A DNA stretch of 64,000 nt, from contig SEFT01000010.1 in assembly GCA_004144175.1 (NCBI GenBank), forward strand, positions 1-64,000, read 5' to 3'. The position numbers and the translations under genes were made by a program. Positions 8,434-16,968 of the stretch are shown here, piece by piece. The notes beneath the pieces were generated by a model. That model ran no database searches. It saw only the letters and a program-made list of their open reading frames with translations, and was not told the origin of the DNA. Source of the stretch: Sphingobacteriales bacterium (lineage in GTDB: Bacteria; Bacteroidota; Bacteroidia; Chitinophagales; Chitinophagaceae). Position 1 is the first letter of the stretch. Each line of letters begins with the position of its first letter.

Positions 8434-9537
8434 CTACTTATCAACAAGTTCAAAATTTCCAGCGGCTTTCTCCACACCATTTACAACTATGGCAACCTTA
8501 TGCATGCCTGGGTAATACTTTCGTGTAGTAATGGGTTTAAAGCTTTGTCGGCGGGTAATATTGCAAATTTCCCCCGGAGCATATAAGCGTTCGCTTATCT
8601 TAAACACTTTCTTATTTAGTATCCCATTACTCCGCTTGTAATACATTCCATATTCCAGCCTAATGGCCTTAGACGCATTGCCGCTATTAGCGATAGTAAA
8701 GGAGAATTGAAGATAGTCGCCCATAGATACTTTCGGTGTAGCAACTTTGAACTCATTAACCTGCACCTGCTCATCTGTAAGACCGAAATGTGCCAGCACG
8801 TCGGGGTGGCCTTGTTTCAGCAAGGTGCGGCACCCGTGTTTAATTATAGCGTCGGTCTCTTTGTTATGCCCGGCCCACTTTGCAGCTATCTTCAGTACTA
8901 CATCAGGATTATCTTTGGCTATATCATTCAGGTTATTGGCAACACTCCTTCGCACACTTTCTGATGGGTCGTTCTTCAGATTTTCGAGGATGGGCACTAT
9001 CAGCCTTGGGTCTTTCTTTAGCGACTGTATAGCCATGCCCCATGGCAGCCTTGGCCTGCTGCCTTCGCTAGATAAGCGCCTTACAGCTGCACTTTTATGG
9101 TGCGACCATTTCAGCATTTGCGCCATCATTTCGTCCGGATATTTCACAAGGAATGGTCTTACCGCAAACTCGCAACTGATATACTGCGTTACAAACTCTA
9201 ATGCGCGAATAGAAGGCTTCAAGTCTTGTATCCCATAGGTTGCAACATAGTCAGGTAAGAACATAAACTCCAGCATACCGTTGCCCATGCCGTCTTTGCG
9301 CAACTGCTCAATTATGTGCTCCAATAGGGATGCTGCGCTTTTATAGCCTTTAGGCATAAAAGAGTGTAAAGCCTGTGTAGTATGCTTCATTCTTTGCTTC
9401 CACTCCATCTGAGTAAATGCAGGTGTAAATATCGCTTTTACAAATTTGGCCTGATCAAATCCCGGAATTGACTCCTTGAAGCTACTAGCAATCCGTTCAT
9501 AAAATGAACGTGAGTAAATGTCTTTTATAAGTGCCAT
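8434..9537 (-). CDS. AlkC-type DNA alkylation repair glycosylase with C-terminal Ig-like domain
   Basis: AlkC/AlkD proteins are HEAT-like repeat DNA glycosylases that remove alkylated purines without base flipping. Residues about 1-255 are helical repeats with typical segments MKHTTQALHSFMP, HHKSAAVRRLSSEGSRPRLPW and NDPSESVRRSVANNLNDIAK. The last named segment and the SEG.RPRLPW block are hallmarks of the AlkC branch. Residues about 265-365 form a separate beta-rich domain (GDYLQFSFTIANSGN, LEYGMYY, FKPITTRKYYPGMH), matching the C-terminal Ig-like domain known in one AlkC subgroup. The 367-residue length fits that two-domain form. It is monocistronic and ends at a shared terminator. Confidence 0.85.
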   Translation of the reverse strand: MALIKDIYSRSFYERIASSFKESIPGFDQAKFVKAIFTPAFTQMEWKQRMKHTTQALHSFMPKGYKSAASLLEHIIEQLRKDGMGNGMLEFMFLPDYVATYGIQDLKPSIRALEFVTQYISCEFAVRPFLVKYPDEMMAQMLKWSHHKSAAVRRLSSEGSRPRLPWGMAIQSLKKDPRLIVPILENLKNDPSESVRRSVANNLNDIAKDNPDVVLKIAAKWAGHNKETDAIIKHGCRTLLKQGHPDVLAHFGLTDEQVQVNEFKVATPKVSMGDYLQFSFTIANSGNASKAIRLEYGMYYKRSNGILNKKVFKISERLYAPGEICNITRRQSFKPITTRKYYPGMHKVAIVVNGVEKAAGNFELVDK

Positions 9538-9729
9538 TTATATCCTGAGTTGGAGGGGAGCAACTTACGAAATGCAGCGTTTGTTACAACGCTTTTACAT
9601 CTATATATAAAATAAAATTTCTTAGGTATCATTGTGTTGGTTTAATGTATGATTATCAATTATTTACAGTTGTATGTACTACTGGCATAGTTTTATTTTA
9701 TTCATTAACATCATAAAATAAAAAGTGAA

Positions 9730-9993
9730 ATGAGCATTGCAGAGCGCATACCATTCAACATCAAAGTAGCAGATGGTACTTTTAGGGGAGAAGCGATAGG
9801 GATCACAGATACATTGAAGGCAAATTCGATGTTTGAAGTACGATTGAATACCGGCGATAGGCTGTTATTGGAAGCAGTACCTGATTATGAGACCCGTCGT
9901 ATGACGTGGGCATCCCGGGCACAGACAGAACTTACGAAACTGGTTCCGGTAATAGGAAGAGTTATAGAACGCTATTTCAGTAAAAAGAAATAG
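9730..9993 (+). CDS. Small protein of unknown function (87 residues)
   Basis: I do not recognise this gene. The product has 87 residues: a beta-rich first half (IPFNIKVADGTFRGEAIGI, MFEVRLNTGDRLLLEAVP) and an amphipathic, basic C-terminal end finishing in YFSKKK. There is no signal peptide and no membrane helix. The codon pattern and composition look genuine, and there is no longer frame on the other strand. It stands alone between the alkC-like gene and rmuC, with a 190-bp upstream region in which no consensus promoter was clear. Confidence 0.65.
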   Translation: MSIAERIPFNIKVADGTFRGEAIGITDTLKANSMFEVRLNTGDRLLLEAVPDYETRRMTWASRAQTELTKLVPVIGRVIERYFSKKK

Positions 9994-10117
9994 GGATATT
10001 TCAGATCATTTTGATCCGACAACTCATCAAACATTAGCATTAGGGAATATTTCATTTCTGGATCGTAGTGGGCTTGCATGCTATTTGTGTACTTTTATAG
10101 TACTCAATTCTCAGTAC

Positions 10118-11476
10118 ATGGATTCCTCTATTGCCATAATTTCTGTCTCATTTGCTGTTGGCGTATTCCTTATGTATATCATTCTGAAATTGCTGGTAAA
10201 CAAGCCAAGGCAATCTCAGGACGATTATGAGAGATTGAAACTTCAGTTACAGGATATATTTACTTCTAAAACAGTAGTGGAAAATACCCTGAGTGCCGCT
10301 TTGGTCGAAAAGCAGGAATTACAACGTCAAGTAACGGAACTTCAAACCGAGTTAAACATTGCAGCTGTAGAATCTGCCCGTTTACAGGTTGAGCTAAAGC
10401 ATAATAGCGAGAGCCTGGCCTTGCAAAAGCAGCAGCTAGAGCATATCGGTGAGAAATTTGAAGCGCAGTTTCGCGTGCTTGCTGATAATATCCTGGAAGA
10501 GAAGACAAAAAAGTTTGGTGAACAGCAGGATTCGCAACTCAAAAATCTACTTGAGCCATTAAGGCAAAACATCAGCCATTTCAAGCAGGAGTTTGAAACC
10601 CGTTATAGCGATGAAAGCAAAGAGCGGATCTCTCTTAAAGAGCAGATACGTCACATGATGGATTTGAACAAGACCCTTTCGGACCAGGCCAATAATCTCA
10701 CAACTGCATTGCGCGGGCAGGTAAAACAACAGGGGAATTGGGGCGAAATGATACTTGAGCGTATCCTCGAGCATGCCGGATTACAAAAAAATATTCAATA
10801 CTTTGCTCAATATCATACACAGAATATAGAAGGGCAAACAATACAGCCCGATGTACTGGTTAAGTATCCTGATGACAGAGCAATAGTGATAGATGCTAAA
10901 GTCTCGCTGGTACATTACGAACGCTACTGCGCTGCGTTGAATGAAGTTGAGCAGCGGGATTGCCTAAGAGGAATGATACAATCTCTGAAAGCGCATATCG
11001 ATGGTCTTAGCGCTAAATCCTACCAGGATATAACAAACGCACTCGACTTCGTAATGATGTTTATACCAGTAGAGGCCGCATATATAGTGGCCATGCAAGG
11101 CGATACGACCCTCTGGCAATATGCCTATAATAAGCGGGTGTTATTATTGAGCCCTACTAACCTGATAACTGCAATGAAGTTGGTGAACGATATGTGGCAG
11201 CGCGATGCTGTAAATAAGGATGCACATAAGATAGCTGAGAAAGCGGGCCGACTTTATGATAAGCTAGTAGGTTTTGTTGATAATTTTGAGCGCGTAGGGC
11301 AGCAGCTCGAAAAAGCTCAAGGTGTATATAATGATGCATTCAAACAGTTGTCGAAAGGGCGTGGTAACCTAATAGCGCAGGCAGAGCAAATGAAGCCGTA
11401 TAAAGCTGCGACAAATAAAAGCCTTCCTACCTCACTGGTAGAAGAATCTTTAGTAGAAGATAGGCAGATAATATAA
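10118..11476 (+). CDS. rmuC: DNA recombination protein RmuC
   Basis: RmuC proteins are membrane-anchored, predicted nuclease-fold proteins that limit recombination between inverted repeats. The 452-residue product has an N-terminal membrane helix (about 4-26), a long coiled coil rich in Q/E/L (about 35-185), and the conserved RmuC core: LRGQVKQQGNWGEMILERIL, QPDVLVKYPDDRAIVIDAKVSL, FVMMFIPVEAAY, VLLLSPTNLI and LRTVA-like DMWQRDAVNKDAHKIAEKAG. I start it at the ATG at 10118 rather than an in-frame TTG 33 bp upstream, because the membrane helix then begins directly. Confidence 0.93.
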   Translation: MDSSIAIISVSFAVGVFLMYIILKLLVNKPRQSQDDYERLKLQLQDIFTSKTVVENTLSAALVEKQELQRQVTELQTELNIAAVESARLQVELKHNSESLALQKQQLEHIGEKFEAQFRVLADNILEEKTKKFGEQQDSQLKNLLEPLRQNISHFKQEFETRYSDESKERISLKEQIRHMMDLNKTLSDQANNLTTALRGQVKQQGNWGEMILERILEHAGLQKNIQYFAQYHTQNIEGQTIQPDVLVKYPDDRAIVIDAKVSLVHYERYCAALNEVEQRDCLRGMIQSLKAHIDGLSAKSYQDITNALDFVMMFIPVEAAYIVAMQGDTTLWQYAYNKRVLLLSPTNLITAMKLVNDMWQRDAVNKDAHKIAEKAGRLYDKLVGFVDNFERVGQQLEKAQGVYNDAFKQLSKGRGNLIAQAEQMKPYKAATNKSLPTSLVEESLVEDRQII

Positions 11477-11504
11477 CTGTTATTAAATGGGAAGTCCAAC
11501 ACAA

Positions 11505-11544
11505 TAAGCGATGCCCTGCGTAGATATATGCAGGGCATCGCTTA
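11505..11544. terminator. 15-bp perfect hairpin between rmuC and a convergent micro-gene
   Basis: TAAGCGATGCCCTGC pairs perfectly with its complement 10 nt later. Neither side has a good T-run, so termination efficiency is uncertain, but the position between convergent genes fits a bidirectional terminator. The right arm contains the stop codon of the 37-residue peptide gene. Confidence 0.6.
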
Positions 11545-11655
11545 CAGGATGTTTTCGTTCTGAGTGTCTTGCATGGATTTTACGTCTTTTTCCAGCGAGA
11601 TGATGTAAGTGAGCACCGCTACGATACCCAATCCGATAATAAGTAATAGTGACAT
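11542..11655 (-). CDS. 37-residue single-helix membrane peptide
   Basis: A short frame from ATG at 11655 to TAA at 11542 encodes a 37-residue peptide: a hydrophobic helix at residues 2-19 (SLLLIIGLGIVAVLTYII) followed by a charged tail with LEKDVKSM and QNENIL. It has the layout of bacterial single-pass micro-proteins (N-terminus out or in, charged tail). No family is recognised and no Shine-Dalgarno is visible, which is normal for this phylum. The frame ends inside a strong hairpin. It is plausible rather than proven. Confidence 0.4.
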   Translation of the reverse strand: MSLLLIIGLGIVAVLTYIISLEKDVKSMQDTQNENIL

Positions 11656-11661
11656 ACGGGC

Positions 11662-11675
11662 TTTGTTTAAACAAA
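11662..11675. promoter_or_regulatory. 14-bp perfect palindrome upstream of the 37-residue peptide gene
   Basis: TTTGTTTAAACAAA is a perfect palindrome six bases upstream of the micro-gene start. It could be an operator, or chance in AT-rich DNA. It also contains a TTTG on each strand, the core of -33/-7 elements in this phylum. Confidence 0.25.
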
Positions 11676-11818
11676 TCGTTAACAAAACCATGCTAACAGA
11701 TGCGCCTGTCTAGTCCTGACACTGAATATATCTTGCCAATTAATTGAAAAACTGTTATTTATATTTGAGTGAAGCGAATGCAAATAGGTATGTAGGCAAA
11801 ATAACTTTGGCAAATTAC

Positions 11819-12649
11819 TTAGTAGAAAATGGGGAACCCTTCCCTGCCCTGTAGTAAATCTGCTTTTCGGGCATGCTCAAATAGCTTACTGATAGCATTA
11901 CGCCCTTCTTCACCTAAATCATTGGTGTAGTTATTTACGTAGAGCTCTATGTGCTTGCGCATTACATCCTCTTCCATTTCCTGGGCATTGTCTTTTACAA
12001 ATTTCGATAAACCGGGATAATGTTTCCAGGAATATGCAAGGCTGCTTTTTATTACTCCATCTATGGTAGCGCATAATTTATTATTCAGACTGCGTTTAAC
12101 CACAATGCCACCTAGAGGTATAGCTGCACGCACGGTAGTCTCCCACCAATCGCCAAGGTCTATGAGTTTTGAGAGGCCCTTTTGCGCATAAGTAAAACGG
12201 CTTTCATGTATGATCAAACCTGCGTCATAGGTGCCGTCAAGTACTGATTGCTCTATGTCGCTGAATAGTACTTCATGCTTGTCTTTTGCATGAGGGAACG
12301 CGAGTGTCAACAAGAGATTAGCAGTAGTCTGCACTCCGGGGATGGCTATTTTGTATTTTGCAATATCAGCAAGATCCAGCGGCTGCCTCGCAATCAGCAA
12401 CGGGCCAACGCCTTTGCCAAGCGCACTGCCCGAGTGAAGCAAAGCATATTTGTCTATGGTATGCAAAAAAGCATTGTAGCTAAGTTTTGTTACATCCAGC
12501 TTGCCTTCCATTGCCCACCTGTTCAGCGTCTCTACATCTTCCATCACGTAATCAAACTCCAATCCTTTTGTATCGATCTTGCCATTCACCATTGCATCGA
12601 AGATAAAGGTATCGTTGGGGCAGGGACTAAATCCAAGCGTTAGTTTCAT
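11819..12649 (-). CDS. mqnD: 1,4-dihydroxy-6-naphthoate synthase (futalosine pathway)
   Basis: MqnD converts cyclic dehypoxanthine futalosine to 1,4-dihydroxy-6-naphthoate in the alternative (futalosine) menaquinone pathway. The 276-residue protein starts with LGFSPCPNDTFIFDAMV (residues 5-21), a family hallmark, and contains DVETLNRWAMEGKLDVTKLS, LHSGSALGKGVGP, GLIIHESRFTY, DLGDWWE and AIPLGGIVVKR, as in the periplasmic-binding-protein-like MqnA/MqnD fold. A UbiD-type decarboxylase of the same pathway lies about 30 kb away. The gene appears to be transcribed alone. Confidence 0.93.
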   Translation of the reverse strand: MKLTLGFSPCPNDTFIFDAMVNGKIDTKGLEFDYVMEDVETLNRWAMEGKLDVTKLSYNAFLHTIDKYALLHSGSALGKGVGPLLIARQPLDLADIAKYKIAIPGVQTTANLLLTLAFPHAKDKHEVLFSDIEQSVLDGTYDAGLIIHESRFTYAQKGLSKLIDLGDWWETTVRAAIPLGGIVVKRSLNNKLCATIDGVIKSSLAYSWKHYPGLSKFVKDNAQEMEEDVMRKHIELYVNNYTNDLGEEGRNAISKLFEHARKADLLQGREGFPIFY

Positions 12650-12719
12650 GCCTGCAATTTAGCCCCTATGGTTGGAATAGCCTGATCAAAACAGTTTGCG
12701 TGCGTATTGACAGAATTTA

Positions 12720-13238
12720 TTAGATACGCTGCTTATAATACGCCATCGTCAATCCATTGTCATAAGCTTTATGTTTTATTAGGTGCAGTGGCAACTTCGC
12801 TTTTATACGTGGAAATAGCTCAATGCCATCGCCAAGTATAATGGGTATGGTAGTAAGAATGTATTCATCGATAAGGCCGGCATCGTGTAATATCCTCACC
12901 ATTTCGCCACCACCTATTAGCCAGATGTCTTTTCCATCCTCGCGTTTTAGCTTATCTATAAAAGATGAAGGGTCGTCAGTAATGAGCTTTGCTTCAGGAA
13001 TAACTGATTTTCCCTCACTTCTGGAGAAAATATATGCTTGTTTTCCATGGTAGGTCCAACCCAGGCCCATGCATATCTTATAGGTTTTGTAGCCCATTAC
13101 TACGGTGTCAATCGTGTCCATTAGTTCCTGGTACCCATAGTCGTCAGTTGAGGGGTCAGGCAACCAGTCTAGCGAATGATCACTACCGGCAATCTTACCA
13201 TCGAGGCTTGCTGCAATGTATAGTATTAGTTTGCGCAT
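12720..13238 (-). CDS. Dihydrofolate reductase-fold (RibD C-terminal-like) protein
   Basis: The 172-residue protein has the DHFR/RibD reductase fold: LILYIAASLDGKIAG at the N-terminus, TVVMGYKTYKICMG, IWLIGGGEMVRILHDAGLIDEYILT and IPIILGDGIELF. These are typical of the YyaP/YwjB-like single-domain reductases, whose substrates are mostly unknown; it is not a housekeeping folate enzyme by sequence. The in-frame TTG six codons earlier is less likely than the ATG at 13238. It is the last gene of a minus-strand unit behind an AraC regulator, with a 55-bp gap. Confidence 0.85.
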   Translation of the reverse strand: MRKLILYIAASLDGKIAGSDHSLDWLPDPSTDDYGYQELMDTIDTVVMGYKTYKICMGLGWTYHGKQAYIFSRSEGKSVIPEAKLITDDPSSFIDKLKREDGKDIWLIGGGEMVRILHDAGLIDEYILTTIPIILGDGIELFPRIKAKLPLHLIKHKAYDNGLTMAYYKQRI

Positions 13239-13293
13239 ATAGATATTTTGGCGCAAAGCTGAATCAAATATGCTACAGGAAATTGTATAAAAT

Positions 13294-14127
13294 TTACACG
13301 GCCAGCTCTATACTGTTTGGCCCGCCCATCAAACCCGCTTTCTTATGTTGTATATGCTTCAGATACAGAGATGGCGTAAGGTTCGTATATCGTTTAAAAA
13401 ACCGGATAAAATGGGCCTGGTCTGTAAAGTTCAGATCATAGCAAACATTGCTTAGTTTCTGTGCCGGGTTTGTCGCAAGCATCTTCAGGGCTTTGTTAAG
13501 CAGGAGTAAATGATGCCATTGCGCAGGAGTAGCTCCGATGTATTGTTTGAAAACGTGTATAAATGTTTTACTGCTTACCGATAAGGTTCTGGCTATAGTG
13601 TTTACGGTTCCATCAGATAGCGGAGCGTCATTTAACAAGTGTAGACCTGCTAATGCTACAGTATGGATAGGCTGGTTTTTAAGTCTTCCGGAAAGAAATT
13701 TTTCAAGGAGTGCAGCGATATGCTCTGGCCCTGATGCTAAATATATTTGTTCTATAAGAAGATCGGCTCCGTAACCGAAAACGTCTTCAAGAGGTATGCA
13801 TTGCTCTTTAAATTGTATCGCATCTATTCCGGTTACTGCATATAAGCCTGCTGGCCTAAAGATGACGCCTGCTGAGAAATGATTCCCTTCGGTTGTAGTG
13901 GTTACAGGTAAGGTTTGCAAACCTGCAAGCCATGCCGAACAGCCATAATTTAAATTCTGTGCATTACGTACTATATCAAATCTCCCGGAGAAGTCAATGA
14001 TCATTTCATGGTGCAGCATCGGCAATGTGGTGTTACTATAGCAGAATTCGGGTGCTTTAGATACCCAAATGGTGTCTACATAAGTAGCCAGCAGGCCGGT
14101 TGGTCGATATAAATAGGGCGTTATCAA
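13294..14127 (-). CDS. AraC-family transcriptional regulator
   Basis: The 277-residue protein has an N-terminal effector-like domain (ITPYLYRPTGLLATYVDTIW, the start of the DUF6597 type of AraC sensor domain) and a C-terminal AraC DNA-binding domain at about residues 165-262 with two helix-turn-helix units: TVNTIARTLSVSSKTFIHVFK and LSNVCYDLNFTDQAHFIRFFKRYTNLTPSLY. No ATG precedes the homologous region; the start is a TTG at 14127, two bases after the stop codon of the XRE gene, so translation is probably coupled. It likely controls its own unit or the reductase gene downstream, which is inference. Confidence 0.88.
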   Translation of the reverse strand: MITPYLYRPTGLLATYVDTIWVSKAPEFCYSNTTLPMLHHEMIIDFSGRFDIVRNAQNLNYGCSAWLAGLQTLPVTTTTEGNHFSAGVIFRPAGLYAVTGIDAIQFKEQCIPLEDVFGYGADLLIEQIYLASGPEHIAALLEKFLSGRLKNQPIHTVALAGLHLLNDAPLSDGTVNTIARTLSVSSKTFIHVFKQYIGATPAQWHHLLLLNKALKMLATNPAQKLSNVCYDLNFTDQAHFIRFFKRYTNLTPSLYLKHIQHKKAGLMGGPNSIELAV

Positions 14128-14129
14128 GG

Positions 14130-14330
14130 CTAGTCTGTTGGTTCCAGCTCAAAAATGTCTTCCACCCTTGTTTTGAAGAAGCGGGCGATCTTCATTGCGA
14201 GCAAAGTAGATGGTACGAAACGGCCTGTTTCTATAGAATGAATGGTCTGTTTAGACACGTTCACCTGCTGCGCAAGTTCAGTCTGCGTTATACTCAGTTT
14301 GGCCCTTTCTACCTTTATTGTATTCTTCAT
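14130..14330 (-). CDS. XRE-family helix-turn-helix regulator
   Basis: A 66-residue protein consisting almost only of a Cro/CI-type DNA-binding domain: RAKLSITQTELAQQVNVSKQ is helices 1-3, with TIHSIETGRFVPSTLLAMKIARFF and VEDIFELE after it. Small regulators of this type are often encoded beside a membrane protein, as here (26 bp after the upstream gene). It is followed at once by the AraC gene. A perfect inverted repeat at the promoter of the unit is a candidate site for it. Confidence 0.92.
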   Translation of the reverse strand: MKNTIKVERAKLSITQTELAQQVNVSKQTIHSIETGRFVPSTLLAMKIARFFKTRVEDIFELEPTD

Positions 14331-14356
14331 GCGCTGTTAGCAGGTCAAAATTACCA

Positions 14357-14920
14357 TTAAACAATGAATTTGAAGATGAGCCAGATTACTACCAGCGAAA
14401 CTGCAATTCTGAGTAGAATGCGCGGCCAATGGTTTTTTATATTATCTATCACATTAGTATTGTCTTCATAATCCCATTCATCATCATAATAAAGCCCCAT
14501 GTTGAATATAATATGATACATGATAACAGCGCAGGCCGGGTAGTACATCAGGATTCTGCTGAACTCTACCATGTCTTCAACTGTTATTGTAACAGGTTCC
14601 ACCTCTGTAGCAGTAGCAAGCGATAAGGTAAGTCCAAAAGCCAGCGTAGCGCCAAACATCAGCATAAAAACATACATGACCGACTTTGCGCGGATCTGTT
14701 TTACACGTTCATCTTCATGCTTTTCATGGCTAAACATCATTCCAAATAATCCGAAAATGGTAAACCAGGCTAGTATGTTAAAATGTTGGTGCGCATTGAA
14801 TTTGGGCAGTACCGTAAATGAGGTCAGCTTTTGAATGACAAGCAGTATAAAGCTTACAGCCGCAATCCACGCACTTATAATTTTCCATTTATAGCTGTAC
14901 ATCAGCGTCTGTCCTTTCAT
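14357..14920 (-). CDS. Four-helix membrane protein in an XRE-regulator operon
   Basis: I do not recognise a named family. The 187-residue product has four likely membrane helices: about 13-33, 46-62, 80-104 and 165-186, with a further hydrophobic stretch near 128-146. Charged loops include SHEKHEDERVKQIRAK and the acidic YYDDEWDYEDNT. It is the first gene of a minus-strand unit with a consensus promoter. Similar XRE-plus-membrane-protein pairs (DUF2178-like and others) occur in many bacteria, where the regulator controls the pair. An internal ATG at 14902 is an alternative start. Confidence 0.75.
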   Translation of the reverse strand: MKGQTLMYSYKWKIISAWIAAVSFILLVIQKLTSFTVLPKFNAHQHFNILAWFTIFGLFGMMFSHEKHEDERVKQIRAKSVMYVFMLMFGATLAFGLTLSLATATEVEPVTITVEDMVEFSRILMYYPACAVIMYHIIFNMGLYYDDEWDYEDNTNVIDNIKNHWPRILLRIAVSLVVIWLIFKFIV

Positions 14921-14942
14921 AATTAGAAACTTGGTTGGAGTA

Positions 14943-14986
14943 CAAAGGTAAAGCCGACTTATAATAAGTACAAGTAAACTTTACTT
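14943..14986 (-). promoter_or_regulatory. Promoter of the XRE operon with overlapping inverted repeat
   Basis: On the minus strand CTTG is separated by 20 nt from TACCTTTG, a full match to the phylum's promoter. A perfect inverted repeat, AAGTAAA-C-TTTACTT (14972-14986), overlaps the -33 box and extends upstream of it. Its size and place are typical of an operator for a small helix-turn-helix dimer such as the XRE protein encoded in this unit. Confidence 0.6.
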
Positions 14987-15079
14987 TTTTGCTATCATTA
15001 GCATCTTTATTGTGGGCGGTAAAGCAGAAAACATAGGCCTCCTTAGGTAAGCTAATTCTCAAGCTGTTATCTTGCGCTT

Positions 15080-16774
15080 ATGCTGGTACATTTCCTGGTA
15101 TTTATATACATGTTCATTACCTCCTACACAATAGGCAGGTATTGCACAACACTTTTAGTCAGGCACTTGTTTCGTACCGACAACCACTTGCACCCGGCGC
15201 TTTATAGTGCAACTGGTTTAGGCTATATTATGGTAGCGGCGGGATTCTTCTCGCTTTTCGCCCCGATAGGTTTACTGTTCAATATCATACTTTGCCTTGC
15301 GACAGTAGCTTGCTATTTTTTGGAGCGAAGGAATGGCGGAAGATTTTCATTCGACATGTACCCGGGTATGGCGTGGAAGGCCAGTATTGCGTTTTTACTG
15401 TTCTCGCTTCTTTTTGTACTCATCAAATCATCAGGGCCGGTTACCAATCCCGATACGGGAGGGTATCATCTTCCCTTTGTAAAATGGACCGAGCAATACC
15501 CCGTTATAAAAGGACTTGCTAGTGTGCATAGCCGCTTTGGTTTCAACTATCAGTATTTGGTACTGGCTGCAGTATATGGCTTTTCATTCCTGAATATACC
15601 AACACTCCATGCTACGAATGGCTATATTATGTTGCTATTGCTGTGGTATGTCGTTACATCTATGGATTTTGTCAGGGGTAAAGGTTTGAGCTGGCTGGAT
15701 ATAGTGAAGCTCATTATGCTCTTTTTCGTTATCAATATGAGCAATGCGATGTCCAGCATCAGCCCCGATTTTCCTGCAAGTGCGCTTAGCATTCTAGTTA
15801 TCCTGCTAACGTTAGATAAGATACAGGATGGAAGTTTTTATAAATTTGATTGCCTTGCGCTTCTCGTATTTCTGCTGAGTATCTTCGCCGTGCTTTTTAA
15901 GCTTTCGGGATTGCCGGTGTTGTTATTCTGCACCGTTTTTGCTGCTGCTATATTTAAGAAGAGAAGCTACCTGATTGTATGCCTGTCTATCGGTATGATA
16001 TCATTGATTCCCTACCTCATTCGGAACTATCTCATTTCGGGATATCTCATTTATCCGCTTTACTCACTTGATCTATTCGACGTGCCCTGGAAGTCGCCGC
16101 TGGAAATAGTAATTGCCGAAAAGGAAGTGGTTAAATACTATGCGCTTGGCCTGCCAGTTGGTGCCAATGTAAGCTTTGCTGAAATGATACGGTCATGGTT
16201 GGGCTATCTGCGCAGCAGCAACCCTGTGTATGTGTATATAGTGTACCTGATGGGTGTGTGCATACTGCTGAATATTGCAATGGCGCTGTACGCGCTTTTT
16301 AGAAAAATTTTCTTTGAAAGACTACCGCTCATACTCGTCAACCTGTTTCTTATTATAAGTCTCATTTATTGGTTCAGCCTTGGTCCCGATCCCCGTTTTG
16401 GTAACGGATACATTATCCCTTTTATAGCCATCACTCTTGCCTTGTGTATACAAGGCATAGTCAAAAAGATGCAGCCTGTTTTTGTCTACGGTGCATTGTC
16501 TGTTTTCCTGCTGCTTCAGGTAGCGATGCTAAAAGGTGCGGCTATTTCCAGGTCGCAGAACAACAAGGATAATGTTGTTGCATTTAATCTTATTTCTCCA
16601 GCACCTTATGCGGTGCCGGATACATTTTCTATGTATTTGAAGGAAGGGATTAAGGTATATAAGACAAGAAACAATACCCAGTGTTGGGATGCGCCCTTGC
16701 CGTGTACTATTGAGCGTGAGGTTTTCAAGGCGCAGGGTGAGAAGATACATGACGGATTTCTACCGGAACACTAA
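15080..16774 (+). CDS. Polytopic membrane protein (LIC_10190-like)
   Basis: The 564-residue product is an integral membrane protein with about 12 hydrophobic helices across its length. The segment PDTGGYHLPFVKWTEQYP with HSRFGFNYQYLVLAA after the first helices is characteristic, as I remember it, of the LIC_10190 family, which resembles GT-C glycosyltransferases and polymerases of surface polysaccharides; function is not established. The C-terminal roughly 60 residues are soluble (TRNNTQCWDAPLPCTIER). It begins 160 bp from the divergent XRE unit and is closed by its own terminator. Identity of the family is moderately sure. Confidence 0.7.
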   Translation: MLVHFLVFIYMFITSYTIGRYCTTLLVRHLFRTDNHLHPALYSATGLGYIMVAAGFFSLFAPIGLLFNIILCLATVACYFLERRNGGRFSFDMYPGMAWKASIAFLLFSLLFVLIKSSGPVTNPDTGGYHLPFVKWTEQYPVIKGLASVHSRFGFNYQYLVLAAVYGFSFLNIPTLHATNGYIMLLLLWYVVTSMDFVRGKGLSWLDIVKLIMLFFVINMSNAMSSISPDFPASALSILVILLTLDKIQDGSFYKFDCLALLVFLLSIFAVLFKLSGLPVLLFCTVFAAAIFKKRSYLIVCLSIGMISLIPYLIRNYLISGYLIYPLYSLDLFDVPWKSPLEIVIAEKEVVKYYALGLPVGANVSFAEMIRSWLGYLRSSNPVYVYIVYLMGVCILLNIAMALYALFRKIFFERLPLILVNLFLIISLIYWFSLGPDPRFGNGYIIPFIAITLALCIQGIVKKMQPVFVYGALSVFLLLQVAMLKGAAISRSQNNKDNVVAFNLISPAPYAVPDTFSMYLKEGIKVYKTRNNTQCWDAPLPCTIEREVFKAQGEKIHDGFLPEH

Positions 16775-16788
16775 CCACTTTGAAGCCC

Positions 16789-16810
16789 TGCGTATTTATA
16801 CGCATTTTTT
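16789..16810 (+). terminator. Intrinsic terminator after the polytopic membrane protein
   Basis: A 6-bp stem (TGCGTA / TACGCA) with a TTTA loop is followed by six T. It begins 15 bases after the stop codon. Confidence 0.7.
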
Positions 16811-16968
16811 CAGTGGTTATTGGGTTTGTTGGCCAGCAAAATTGGCTGGAATGGCTAATTCTATTAGGTTTGGAATATATCGCGTGGAGCTGTCGGTTTT
16901 AAAACGCTCGCAGGCTTCTTTATATTTACATACAATCATTCTCTTAATACACCCAAACACACAATTTT

